Notes: generated by a model not told the origin, from the sequence alone. A stretch of DNA of 23,161 bases from an uncultured Porphyromonadaceae bacterium (GCA_937901905.1 CALDIF010000073.1:1-23161), one strand, 5' to 3'. Counted from the first letter of the stretch, positions 7,155 through 15,447 are shown. Numbers and translations are program-made.

Positions 7155-8408
7155 TCACTCCCCCTTGATAGCGGCAACACCCGGCAACACCTTACCCTCG
7201 ATAGCCTCGAGCATGGCACCGCCACCGGTCGACACATAGGAAACTCGGTCGGCAAGACCGAACTTGTTGACAGCGGCAACCGAGTCGCCTCCACCGATAA
7301 GCGAATAAGCACCGTTGCGAGTGGCCTCAGCCACATACTTTGCTATTTCGCCCGTACCGTGAGCAAAGTTTTCGAACTCGAACACACCCACAGGACCGTT
7401 CCACAATATGGTCTTGGACGCAAGGATAATCTCACGCCAACGTGCCAAAGATTCCTCACCGGCATCCATACCCTCCCAACCGTCGGGAATGTTGAAAATG
7501 TCAACCTCTTGGCGATTGGCATCGTTGGAGAACGAGTCGGCGGCAACAGTGCGTGACGACAAGGCGAGATTAACGCCCTTAGCCTTAGCAGCGGCAATGA
7601 TGCCCAGTGCCTCGTCCATCAAGTCGTCCTCGTGCAACGAGTCGCCGATGTGACCGCCTTGAGCCTTGATGAAGGTGAAGCCCATGCCACCACCGATAAT
7701 CAAGTTGTCGACCTTGTCAAGCAGGTTCTTGATGACAGCCAACTTGCTGCTCACCTTACTACCGCCGATGATGGCAGTGAACGGGTGTCGGGCGTTGCGC
7801 AACACGTTGTCGATAGCGACTACTTCCTTTTCCATGAGTAAGCCCAACATCTTGTGCTCGGCATCGAAATAGTCGGCAATCACGGCTGTTGACGCGTGGC
7901 GGCGATGAGCGGTGCCGAACGCGTCGTTGACGTACACATCGGCATAACTTGCCAACTTCTCGGCAAATTCTGCCTGACGAGCCTTCATCTCCTTCTTGGC
8001 TGCATCGTATGCGGGATCGGTCTTGTCTATACCTACGGGCTTGCCTTCCTCTTCAGGATAGAAACGCAGGTTCTCGAGCAACAACACCTCACCGGGCTTG
8101 AGAGCCTCGGCGGCAGTTGATGCGTCGGCACAGTCGGGAGCAAACTTAACCGGAGTGCCGAGGGCGGCAGCAACGGCGTTTGCTATCTGTCCGAGTGACA
8201 ACTTGGGATTTACCTTGCCTTTGGGCTTGCCCATGTGGCTCATGATAATTAAGGCGCCACCATCGGCAAGAATTTTCTTGAGGGTAGGCAACGCACCGCG
8301 AATGCGCGTGTCATCGGTAATCTCGCCTTTCTCGTTCAAGGGCACGTTGAAGTCAACGCGCACAATGGCTTTCTTGCCGGCGAAATCAAAATCTTTGAAA
8401 TTTACCAT
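7155..8408 (-). CDS. pgk: Phosphoglycerate kinase
   Basis: Pgk transfers the acyl phosphate of 1,3-bisphosphoglycerate to ADP in the ATP-yielding step of lower glycolysis, and acts in the cytoplasm. The 417-residue product is normal length. Family motifs appear in order: RVDFNVPL near the N-terminus, SHMGKPKG, NDAFGTAHRRHAST, the nucleotide-site GGSKVSSK, WNGPVGVFE, and the C-terminal phosphate loop GGGDSVAAVNKFG (from residue 372) with STGGGAMLE. Nothing essential is missing. It stands alone: prfA ends 213 bp upstream and a terminator follows. The start at MVNFKDFDF agrees with the family N-terminus. Confidence 0.98.
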   Translation of the reverse strand: MVNFKDFDFAGKKAIVRVDFNVPLNEKGEITDDTRIRGALPTLKKILADGGALIIMSHMGKPKGKVNPKLSLGQIANAVAAALGTPVKFAPDCADASTAAEALKPGEVLLLENLRFYPEEEGKPVGIDKTDPAYDAAKKEMKARQAEFAEKLASYADVYVNDAFGTAHRRHASTAVIADYFDAEHKMLGLLMEKEVVAIDNVLRNARHPFTAIIGGSKVSSKLAVIKNLLDKVDNLIIGGGMGFTFIKAQGGHIGDSLHEDDLMDEALGIIAAAKAKGVNLALSSRTVAADSFSNDANRQEVDIFNIPDGWEGMDAGEESLARWREIILASKTILWNGPVGVFEFENFAHGTGEIAKYVAEATRNGAYSLIGGGDSVAAVNKFGLADRVSYVSTGGGAMLEAIEGKVLPGVAAIKGE

Positions 8409-8463
8409 TGAAAAATGTTATTTTGATTTAAACGTAAGAATAAACATTAAATGTTTTAACTCG

Positions 8464-8471
8464 CAAATTTA
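8464..8471 (-). promoter_or_regulatory. Possible pgk -7 box
   Basis: TAAATTTG on the minus strand, about 55 nt upstream of the pgk ATG, matches TAnnTTTG. No TTTG lies at the expected 19-21 nt upstream; the sequence there is a T/A-rich run. The rest of the 213-bp prfA-pgk gap shows a G7 run at 8545-8551 and nothing else I can name. Confidence 0.4.
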
Positions 8472-8621
8472 TAATTTTTTTTTCAAAAAATTCCTATTTT
8501 AATGTTTTTTATCATCAATGCCGGTTAAATATCACTATGCGATAGGGGGGGCACCCTCAAATCGCCACTGTGAAACAACCGTGCCGCTACCTAAGGTCCG
8601 GTCAGTGCGCTGCCGGGCGGG

Positions 8622-9728
8622 TTACAATTCCGCTTCCTTGAGTTTCTCGGCATTCTCAGCCACGATGAGATGATCAATGCAATCTTGAATGTCGCCGTCC
8701 ATGAATGCCGGCAGGTTGTAAATGGTGTAGCCTATGCGATGATCGGTGATGCGTCCTTGCGGATAATTGTATGTGCGAATCTTGGCACTGCGGTCACCTG
8801 TGCTCACCAGTGTTTTGCGTCGTGAAGCGATGTCATCGACGTATTTTTTGTGCTCGTTGTCGTAGATGAATGTACGCAGTCGGGCGAGAGCACGCTCCTT
8901 GTTCTTGGGTTGATCGCGAGTCTCGGTACACTCAATCAATATTTCCTGTTGCTCGCCGGTGTTAGGGTTAGTCCACATGTACCTCAAGCGAACACCGCTG
9001 TTCACTTTGTTGACGTTTTGTCCGCCGGCACCGCTGCTGCGGAACGTGTCCCACTTGATTTCACCCTCGTTGATGTGCACGTCGAACGGCTCGGCCTCGG
9101 GCAGAACCGCCACCGAGGCTGCGCTGGTGTGAACGCGTCCCTGAGTCTCGGTAACGGGCACGCGTTGTACACGATGAACACCGCTCTCGTATTTTAATGT
9201 TCCGTACACGCCATCACCGGTTACACTGAATATCACTTCCTTGTAACCTCCCGAGGTGCCCTCGGTACAACTCGACATTTGCACTGTCCAACCTCGACTC
9301 TCGCAGTAACGCGTGTACATGCGTGCGAGATCTCCGGCAAAAAGTGCCGCCTCATCGCCTCCAGTGCCACCACGAATTTCCAACACCACGTTCTTGCTGT
9401 CTTCGGGGTCTTCGGGAATAAGCAGGAGTTTAATTTCCTCTTCAAGTCGAGGCAAAAGCGATGTTGCCGAGTCGAGATTTTCGCGAGCAAGGACACGCAA
9501 GTCCTCATCACTCTCGGTGTCAAGCAATTCACGAGCCTCGGTGACATCATGCATGGCTTGACGATAGCGACGAGTCACCTCAAGGAGTGTATCGAGGTGC
9601 TTATACTCACGTGTGAGTTTCACATATCGCGCTTGATCGGCAATCACGGCAGGATCTGTTATCAAGGTTGAAATCTCTTCGAACCGTGCGTCAATGCCGT
9701 CGAGTCGGTTTAACAGAGTGTTATTCAT
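8622..9728 (-). CDS. prfA: Peptide chain release factor 1
   Basis: RF1 recognises UAA and UAG in the ribosomal A site and triggers peptidyl-tRNA hydrolysis. The 368-residue product has the expected coiled N-terminal domain and the GGTGGDEAALF segment at 120-130. The stop-codon-reading tripeptide is PVT at 191-193, within HRVQRVPVTETQGRVHTSA. This is the RF1-type PxT form, not the SPF of RF2. The catalytic GGQ is at 235-237 within SSGAGGQNVNKVNSGVRL. The start MNNTLLNRLDGIDARFEEIS agrees with the family. A long hairpin lies in the 91-bp gap upstream, and I see no clear promoter in that gap, so expression may depend on read-through from the DUF4301 gene or on a weak promoter. Confidence 0.98.
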   Translation of the reverse strand: MNNTLLNRLDGIDARFEEISTLITDPAVIADQARYVKLTREYKHLDTLLEVTRRYRQAMHDVTEARELLDTESDEDLRVLARENLDSATSLLPRLEEEIKLLLIPEDPEDSKNVVLEIRGGTGGDEAALFAGDLARMYTRYCESRGWTVQMSSCTEGTSGGYKEVIFSVTGDGVYGTLKYESGVHRVQRVPVTETQGRVHTSAASVAVLPEAEPFDVHINEGEIKWDTFRSSGAGGQNVNKVNSGVRLRYMWTNPNTGEQQEILIECTETRDQPKNKERALARLRTFIYDNEHKKYVDDIASRRKTLVSTGDRSAKIRTYNYPQGRITDHRIGYTIYNLPAFMDGDIQDCIDHLIVAENAEKLKEAEL

Positions 9729-9753
9729 CGTTTCTCGTGCTTTAGCATAGTCA

Positions 9754-9791
9754 ACACAGGTAGGACACGGTGTGCCGTGTCCTACCTGTGT
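9754..9791 (-). terminator. 17-bp perfect hairpin after the DUF4301 gene
   Basis: Arms 9754-9770 and 9775-9791 are exact reverse complements with a TGTG loop. The hairpin starts 28 nt after the stop at 9820 and ends 25 nt before the prfA ATG. No U-tract follows on the minus strand. It could be a terminator, an mRNA 3'-end stabiliser, or a structure in a shared leader that modulates prfA. Confidence 0.5.
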
Positions 9792-9819
9792 CAGTAATTG
9801 ATATGTACTGTAAAAAGCG

Positions 9820-11340
9820 TCACGGTTGATGTTGTGGACGCAACAGGTCGTTGACGGTTTTTACAGGGTTGAAAGTCTCAATGGGAACCTCGACAAATAT
9901 TGTGTTCCAATCACTCATTGACCCGTTCCACAATCCCGGTAACTCAAGCGCGAGTAGGGTAGTGCCACCCTTTGACTTTTCGCTTATCAGTCCCGTCTCG
10001 GGATCGACATATCGGCGGAGGTCGAAACGCTCGCCCTTATAATCACGAATGTAACACACGAGGTCAACCGGATTGAAGTGAGTGCCACCTTTCATCATTG
10101 CAACGGCATCTGAGTCTGCCGGATTGATTTGTGCCGCCTCAAGAATTTGTGGCGAGTAACTGCCGTCGGCATTGTAGGCGAGATAGGGACCGCCACCCGG
10201 CTCACCCTCGTTGCGTACCATGCCGCACACGCGTATGGGGCGGTTGAGTTTGCCTCGCAGGTAAGCGGCGAGTGCTTTCTCATCCATCGTTGCCGTTGCC
10301 GGATTGACGGTGCACAGCGTGTGCTCAACGAAGTCGAGAATTGTCTTGAGATCATCGGCTGTAGGCGTGCCGTCAATGGTGCTCAAGTGGGACGCTATGG
10401 CTCGTTGCACCTCAATGAGCACACCACCGAGCACCTTCTTGTAGCGTGTGGAAACCGAACGACGCGACTGTGGAACCACATTATCGATGTTCTTGATAAA
10501 GATGACACTCGCTTCGCGCTCACCGAGGTTTTCGAGCAACGCTCCGTGCCCGGCAGGACGCAGCACCAAGTTGCCGTCGGCATCACGATAGGGAGTGCCG
10601 TCGGCATTGGCGGCGAGTGTGTCGGTGCTCGCCTTTTGCTCACTCATTGTCACATGATAGGTGACACCCCACACTTTTTCCATCAGTGGCAATGCCCGAT
10701 CAAGCAGCGAGGTGAAAGCACGGCGATGCTCGGGGCTTACCGTGAAGTGTAGATTGACATTGCGCTCGTTATCGGCAGCATATTGTGCTCCCTCCTCGAG
10801 GTGCTCTTCGACGGGGGTGTGAGGTGTGCCGCTTGCCATGTGAAATTGCAGCAAGCCTTTGGGCATGGCACCGTAGTTGAGTCCCTCGTCGCTGAGCAAC
10901 GTGCGAGCCACGTCGGCTGCACGCCCCTCGTCGATGAGTTGCTGGGCTCCCATGCCGTACACTCTCTTACACGCCGCGTTGAGTGCGGCATAGAACGCGA
11001 AGTTGTGAATGTTGTTGACAAATGCCTTCTCGAAATCACTATCGGGCTGCATGCGACCGCTGTCAACGAATGCGAATAAGTTCTTGAACATGCGACTCGC
11101 CGCACCACTCGCCGGCACGAATTTCTCGATAGAACCACCATCACGGCGATAGTCGTTCCACAGGGCAATCAGGCGAGTTTCATCGGCAGGACCAATAGGC
11201 ATGATGCCATGACCGAGAGTTGCAGCACACTCAAGGCGCAACCACGGGAAACCGGTTGCAAACCGCTTCAACTGAGCCTCGGCTGTCTCGCGACTGATGC
11301 CACGAGCAGCGAGTTTTGAAATTTCGTCGGTAGTAAACAT
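9820..11340 (-). CDS. DUF4301 family protein
   Basis: This 506-residue, apparently cytoplasmic protein has no signal peptide. I recognise it from the segment KFVPASGAASRMFKNLFAF at residues 73-91, the hallmark of the DUF4301 family found in Bacteroidota. Further conserved-looking stretches are GAMPKGLLQFH, HFTVSPEH, RPAGHGALLENL, IFIKNIDNVVP and GGTHFNPVDLVCYIRDYKG. The mix of glycine-rich loop, Arg/His clusters and IKNIDN resembles sugar-nucleotide enzymes, but I cannot name a reaction with support. The start at 11340 lies 3 nt after the stop of the outer-membrane beta-barrel gene, so the two are translated from one mRNA. A strong hairpin follows, then prfA. Confidence 0.85.
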   Translation of the reverse strand: MFTTDEISKLAARGISRETAEAQLKRFATGFPWLRLECAATLGHGIMPIGPADETRLIALWNDYRRDGGSIEKFVPASGAASRMFKNLFAFVDSGRMQPDSDFEKAFVNNIHNFAFYAALNAACKRVYGMGAQQLIDEGRAADVARTLLSDEGLNYGAMPKGLLQFHMASGTPHTPVEEHLEEGAQYAADNERNVNLHFTVSPEHRRAFTSLLDRALPLMEKVWGVTYHVTMSEQKASTDTLAANADGTPYRDADGNLVLRPAGHGALLENLGEREASVIFIKNIDNVVPQSRRSVSTRYKKVLGGVLIEVQRAIASHLSTIDGTPTADDLKTILDFVEHTLCTVNPATATMDEKALAAYLRGKLNRPIRVCGMVRNEGEPGGGPYLAYNADGSYSPQILEAAQINPADSDAVAMMKGGTHFNPVDLVCYIRDYKGERFDLRRYVDPETGLISEKSKGGTTLLALELPGLWNGSMSDWNTIFVEVPIETFNPVKTVNDLLRPQHQP

Positions 11341-11343
11341 GGC

Positions 11344-11832
11344 TTAGAAACGATAAGTTGCACCCAACGCGAACACGCCTTGATCTATCTTGCGCTCAAT
11401 GGTGTGACGATACTCGAGGAACAGATTGACATTCTCGGTAATTGAGTATTCGGCTCCGGCTCCCAAGTTGAGACCGACATGGTTTTCCTCGTCCTTGATG
11501 CCTTCTTCATTAAAGGTTGCCATGGTGTAATTGAGACCGGCAAGAGGGTAAATAAACAACTTGTCGGACCACAATGCGACCAAATATTGAGCGTTGATAT
11601 TGACGTCCCAGGCTTTGACTCCCTTGTGCTTGGTGAAGTAGTTTACTGCTACCTCGCCTCGCAGGTTGTTGATGATAGTATATTGTCCGCGAATACCGAA
11701 ACCGAAACTCTCGGTGAGATTGCCGTAGTTAAAGTTGATACCGGCCGCAAAATTTCCGGGTTCGGGAGCTTCGGCATGAGCCACACCGATGCTGACAATG
11801 GCTGCCACTAAAAAAGCAAATAATTTCTTCAT
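11344..11832 (-). CDS. Small outer-membrane beta-barrel protein
   Basis: A 162-residue protein with signal peptide MKKLFAFLVAAIVSIGVAHA, followed by alternating amphipathic strands and a C-terminal aromatic (ATYRF), the signature recognised by the BAM machinery. The size fits an 8-stranded barrel of the opacity/OmpW/OmpX-like type: GNFAAGINFNYG, FGIRGQYTI, GEVAVNYF, WDVNINAQYLVAL, FIYPLAGLNY, VGLNLGAGAEY, VNLFLEYRH, GVFALGATYRF. Function is unknown; such proteins can act as adhesins, small porins or envelope stress components. A canonical promoter precedes it, and it is the first gene of a unit with DUF4301. Confidence 0.88.
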   Translation of the reverse strand: MKKLFAFLVAAIVSIGVAHAEAPEPGNFAAGINFNYGNLTESFGFGIRGQYTIINNLRGEVAVNYFTKHKGVKAWDVNINAQYLVALWSDKLFIYPLAGLNYTMATFNEEGIKDEENHVGLNLGAGAEYSITENVNLFLEYRHTIERKIDQGVFALGATYRF

Positions 11833-11834
11833 GA

Positions 11835-11868
11835 TAATATTAATTAGATAGTAATATTAATTGGATAG
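11835..11868. repeat. Two tandem 17-bp repeats in the leader of the beta-barrel gene
   Basis: TAATATTAATTAGATAG (11835-11851) is followed directly by TAATATTAATTGGATAG (11852-11868), with one difference. The pair occupies the 34 nt just before the ATG at 11832, so both copies would be in the mRNA leader. Confidence 0.85.
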
Positions 11869-11897
11869 TTTTAGTAAAATTGCCGAGTAATAACACG

Positions 11898-11929
11898 CAA
11901 AGTTACGAAATTTAAGTGTGTGATGCAAA
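11898..11929 (-). promoter_or_regulatory. Promoter of the beta-barrel/DUF4301 unit
   Basis: TTTG at 11929-11926, a 20-nt spacer, then TAACTTTG at 11905-11898 on the minus strand, a full Bacteroidota match. The expected start near 11891 leaves a leader of about 58 nt that contains the tandem repeats. Confidence 0.78.
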
Positions 11930-11960
11930 TTTAGGTTAATAATAGTGTATGATTAATAAA

Positions 11961-12001
11961 TCGAAGTTGAGTGGGACGCATTGCGCCCCGCTCAACTTCG
12001 A
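11961..12001 (-). terminator. 19-bp hairpin after the secreted hydrolase gene
   Basis: Arms 11961-11979 and 11983-12001 pair over 19 positions, with one mismatch and one wobble, around a 3-nt loop. The hairpin begins 34 nt after the stop codon at 12036. The minus-strand transcript continues UUUAUUAAU, a weak U-tract, so this is the best intrinsic-terminator candidate among the long hairpins here. Confidence 0.6.
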
Positions 12002-12035
12002 TGGTAAAGGTTAAACGGGAAAGAAGCGACCGATA

Positions 12036-13862
12036 TTAACGGATACCGTTGCTCTCCAACCACTTGACGAGTTGGTGCTCGTAATCGGCATCGGGAAGAG
12101 TGGGGGTCGAACGCTTTATCATGAGTGACACCTTGTCGGCATCGCTATCGTTGTCCGGTTCGCCATCATCATCATCATCACTGTCACCTGTATCATCGGG
12201 GGTCTCGTTCATATAGGCAATAAAATCCATCACTATCTTGACGATGTCCACTCCCGAGTCGTTGCTCATCTCAAGTATGGTTTGAGCATCAAGACCTTGT
12301 TCGGCGAGGAGTGCCATTAATGTGCTCAGGTCGATGCCGGTTTCTCCTTCTCCACCTTGCTTGCTGATGTAGTCGAGCGTGGCATTGATAATTGCACGGC
12401 AATCAAAGCCCATGTCATCAAGACGGCGCATAATATCAACAGGACTTTCCTCCTTATCAACCAACGCCTTGTATGTCTCATTCAGTTCACCGTCGGTGTA
12501 CATCAAGGGCCAGGCCTTGAGTGCCGCAACCGACTGTGCCAAATACACGAGCGTTCCTGTCAGATGACCTAACTTGGTTACAACGAAGTTTGTCTGGAAA
12601 TTAGTCTTCCCGGGCACTATATTCGGTTTCAATCCTTGTGCTTGGAAGTAGAGCAACAGGTTGCGAGCCGAGGAAAGAGGCACGTAGTCATCATCACGCG
12701 AATGCATCAGGTACAATCGTTGTGACGGATCCCATGTCCAATCATGGTTGAGGCTGTTCTCTGTGAAAATATCAAGGATTTCCTTGCATTGTTCGCTATT
12801 CAAATCACAATAGGGGGGGGTGAGAATTTCATGCACTTTCTTCTCACGTCCTATGCTGTCGCACACCGGCCATGAACTGTAGCTCTTGGAATTTATCCAC
12901 TCGTCAATGTTGTCGGCAATGCGACCGTCAAGCACATCATGATAATCAAGGTCCATGTTTTGGGTCTCGACGGTTGCAACCATCAGTAGTGCCGGCACGG
13001 CATTATAGGCAGTGCTGTCAATCAGGACATATTGGCGATAACACTCAGCAATGTCGCTGGGCGAGCCTCCGGCAAATGTCTTGTCAAATGAGATGCGGTC
13101 GGCATATTCAATGTCACGCAACTTTTGTGTAGCGAGAGCATCAAAGCCACCACTACTATAACCCACATTAAAGGTCAAGTCACCGGTCTCGATGCCGATA
13201 CGCTCAAGCAGTTGACGAGCGGCAAGCAAGCCGTCGAGACTTGCACGTGCGTTGTGAAGTCCTTGCAGGTAGGCCTGAGGAAAACGTACTGTTGCTCCGA
13301 AACCGTAAAAATCACTCTCTACAATGATATAGTTAATGTTGAGCGGATTTGCCATGAAAAATCCCTCTAACTGAGCATACCCCTTGGTGGGTGCCTCGTC
13401 CTTATTGAAAATTGTGTAGTGGTTAAACAGCAATATACCCTCGCTCTTTGCTGCGCCGCAATAGATTGTACGCGGCATTGAGATGATACCGCTCAAGGTA
13501 ATCGGGTTGCCGAAGGGGTCGGTACTCGGATACACATAATTGATGCGGTGCATCGGACGTGAATACAAGTGTAAATCGCTATATTCAAATTCCCAAACGC
13601 TATCGGTCTCTTCGGTAATCTCAATACCGTCACTCACTGTAACACGATCAAACGAACTTAAGTTACCGATAATCTCAGTGCCGTCCCATGATGTTATTGT
13701 AACCGAACCGTCATCATTAAAGTCAATTGCCGACACCTCGGAAGACGTTATGACGTTTTCTGTGCCGTCGTTTGTGGTGATTTTGATGACTTTGGCTCCG
13801 GCTATCAGTGCAAAAGCACTGACAATCAAGATGAAAAACAGTTTTCTCATAACTAAACTCAT
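12036..13862 (-). CDS. Secreted lipase-like alpha/beta hydrolase
   Basis: A 608-residue exported protein whose signal peptide starts at the second ATG (MRKLFFILIVSAFALIAGA). Residues 24-80 form a small beta module with TNDGTENVITSSEVSAIDF. The hydrolase domain spans about 90-455. The nucleophile is in GYSSG (Ser236), the acid is probably Asp391 or Asp392 in HSRDDDYVPLSSA, and the histidine is His433 in LGHLTG, a full triad in the order of secretory lipases and related esterases. Residues 556-576 form an Asp-rich stretch (DDTGDSDDDDDGEPDNDSD), followed by a short C-terminal segment. The first ATG overlaps the upstream stop as ATGA, suggesting coupled translation. A C8 tract on the coding strand (12820-12813) lies between the nucleophile and acid codons. 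The substrate is unknown. Confidence 0.85.
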   Translation of the reverse strand: MSLVMRKLFFILIVSAFALIAGAKVIKITTNDGTENVITSSEVSAIDFNDDGSVTITSWDGTEIIGNLSSFDRVTVSDGIEITEETDSVWEFEYSDLHLYSRPMHRINYVYPSTDPFGNPITLSGIISMPRTIYCGAAKSEGILLFNHYTIFNKDEAPTKGYAQLEGFFMANPLNINYIIVESDFYGFGATVRFPQAYLQGLHNARASLDGLLAARQLLERIGIETGDLTFNVGYSSGGFDALATQKLRDIEYADRISFDKTFAGGSPSDIAECYRQYVLIDSTAYNAVPALLMVATVETQNMDLDYHDVLDGRIADNIDEWINSKSYSSWPVCDSIGREKKVHEILTPPYCDLNSEQCKEILDIFTENSLNHDWTWDPSQRLYLMHSRDDDYVPLSSARNLLLYFQAQGLKPNIVPGKTNFQTNFVVTKLGHLTGTLVYLAQSVAALKAWPLMYTDGELNETYKALVDKEESPVDIMRRLDDMGFDCRAIINATLDYISKQGGEGETGIDLSTLMALLAEQGLDAQTILEMSNDSGVDIVKIVMDFIAYMNETPDDTGDSDDDDDGEPDNDSDADKVSLMIKRSTPTLPDADYEHQLVKWLESNGIR

Positions 13863-14218
13863 TTTTTGATTACTTTTACAGTCTTGCCGTCACGGCGCTC
13901 AACGTATACACCCGGTTGGGCATTGTCCGGATTAATACGACGACCTTGCAGGTCATAGGTTCCGTTGTCGGTTGTCACAGACCGATTGTCAACATTCAAC
14001 TCATAGACACCCGATGTCTCGGGAGCCCACACGATCTCGGGATAATCACTCGTCTCGACTGTGCCATCGGCATAGATGACAGTCACCTGTTCACGGTCGA
14101 AAACAAGACGAGTAACCTGCTTGCCGTCAACGGTTCTCGCTACATTGTCGGCAATGGCCACGCCACTGCAAGCCGCAATCATAGCGAAACACAAACAGAA
14201 TTTAATTGTCTGAGTCAT
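13859..14218 (-). CDS. Small secreted protein with YDLQGRR-type C-terminal module
   Basis: A 119-residue exported protein with signal peptide MTQTIKFCLCFAMIAACSGVAIA. Residues 30-75 are beta-rich (RLVFDREQVTVIYADGTVET). The C-terminus reads YDLQGRRINPDNAQPGVYV, then ERRDGKTVKVIKK. This module normally sits at the end of much larger Bacteroidales surface or secreted proteins, where it resembles the type IX secretion C-terminal domain; here it is nearly the whole protein. Its stop overlaps the start of the hydrolase gene by ATGA, so the pair is translationally coupled. It may assist or accompany the hydrolase; that is inference. It begins 43 nt after the DUF4105 gene, in an A/T-rich gap with no clear promoter. 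Confidence 0.82.
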   Translation of the reverse strand: MTQTIKFCLCFAMIAACSGVAIADNVARTVDGKQVTRLVFDREQVTVIYADGTVETSDYPEIVWAPETSGVYELNVDNRSVTTDNGTYDLQGRRINPDNAQPGVYVERRDGKTVKVIKK

Positions 14219-14261
14219 AATTTGAATTGGGTTTTAAAAAAATTAAAAAAATTAAATATGA

Positions 14262-15428
14262 TTAAAAATCAACACGTTTGAAATACACTTGCTTTAATGC
14301 TGTGAGTGCTATAATCAGCATCACCGGCACGAACGCGGGATTAAAATGTTGACCCGTGAAATGCCATACAATGGCAGCGAGTGCAAGAACGATAATCAAG
14401 GTGCAGTGTATTGCCCGCGACAAGCGCGACGAGCCGAACACGGCAACGGCACCGGCTATATAACCCGGGTGGAGCCACATCAAGTTCCAGTTAGGCGAGG
14501 TCGCCTCATGTGTGGACACCAAAACGAGATAAGCGAGCAGACAACCCATGATGCCGGCAAGCGTGTACACCGCAGCATCAATAATACGACAAGCGCGCCG
14601 ACGCCGCACATCGTGCCACGCGATGACCAGCAGCAACAACAATACTGTGGCAAACACAGTTAGCGGTGATAACCATGTCGGGGTGGGGGATAACACCGTG
14701 CCGTCATCGCTTCCTTCAACCATGACACGCGTTTGAGTAACCAAAGACACCACGCTATCACCGCGTTCTATCGTTGCGCCCGACATCGCTTCCATTAGCA
14801 ACATCGGAACAAACATCATTTGTCTGCCATCAATCGGCTTGTCAATATCACTGCCGAGAGCGAGATCGATGCCTAGACGTTCCCAAGCATAATTGCGGTT
14901 GTAGTGTGACACGATGTCGTGCAAGGTGACCGTCGTAGTGTCGGCTGCCGTGACGGGGTACTTGACTGCGGTGCCTATGGTTCGTTCTATCATGTCGCGC
15001 GGACGAGTGGAACAGTTATCACCGAAGTACCGGTACCGATAGGTGCTGTTGGCGGGTTGCACATTCATTATCAGCGCGTCGCGCAGGGCTTCGGCTTGTG
15101 CTTGGGTGAGGTTCAGGTCCTGTTCAACCATCTTGCGCCCCTCCATGCCCACCGTGGCATATTGAGCCGGCAGAGCCACACACATATAATCGGTTGCACC
15201 CGAGATGAAACGACCTGTGAAATCAGGTGCCTCGAAGTCAAACACGCCGTAATTGAAATAATAATCCGATGAGCCTTGAGTGACTCGCAACTCGGTGTGA
15301 CCGTACAACTCGAAAATCTCACTGCCGGGATAGAACGTGACGAGACTCACGCGCACGCTGTCGGCGGCAATTGCGAGAAACGTTACAAGTAACGCCGTTA
15401 ATGTGAGTATAGACCTGTTAGCACCCAT
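14262..15428 (-). CDS. DUF4105/Lnb-like membrane protein, probable lipoprotein N-acyltransferase family
   Basis: The frame stays open upstream to 15563, but the signal peptide starts at MGANRSILTLTALLVTFLAI, giving a start at 15428 (388 residues), 19 nt after the lipoprotein stop. The periplasmic N-terminal domain has the family's YGHTELRV (His44) and GDNCSTRPRDMIE (Cys139). These are the presumed catalytic pair of the DUF4105 domain, related to Lnb of Gram-positive bacteria, which moves an acyl chain to the N-terminus of lipoproteins. The C-terminal third holds about five hydrophobic helices (for example LTVFATVLLLLLVIAW and AIHCTLIIVLALAAIVW). The family match is firm; the exact reaction here is inferred. 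Sitting after tamB and a lipoprotein gene, it fits an envelope-assembly cluster. Confidence 0.85.
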   Translation of the reverse strand: MGANRSILTLTALLVTFLAIAADSVRVSLVTFYPGSEIFELYGHTELRVTQGSSDYYFNYGVFDFEAPDFTGRFISGATDYMCVALPAQYATVGMEGRKMVEQDLNLTQAQAEALRDALIMNVQPANSTYRYRYFGDNCSTRPRDMIERTIGTAVKYPVTAADTTTVTLHDIVSHYNRNYAWERLGIDLALGSDIDKPIDGRQMMFVPMLLMEAMSGATIERGDSVVSLVTQTRVMVEGSDDGTVLSPTPTWLSPLTVFATVLLLLLVIAWHDVRRRRACRIIDAAVYTLAGIMGCLLAYLVLVSTHEATSPNWNLMWLHPGYIAGAVAVFGSSRLSRAIHCTLIIVLALAAIVWHFTGQHFNPAFVPVMLIIALTALKQVYFKRVDF

Positions 15429-15447
15429 AATAATTCTTGAAACGCGT

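Noticed and set aside
6999..7556. 185-codon plus-strand frame over the end of pgk
   Set aside because: It is antisense to a complete, well-conserved pgk frame for most of its length; its composition follows the pgk codons.
12164..12182. CAT triplet run in the hydrolase gene as a microsatellite of interest
   Set aside because: It encodes an Asp-rich linker and changes by whole codons would keep the frame; acidic linkers are common and this needs no special explanation.
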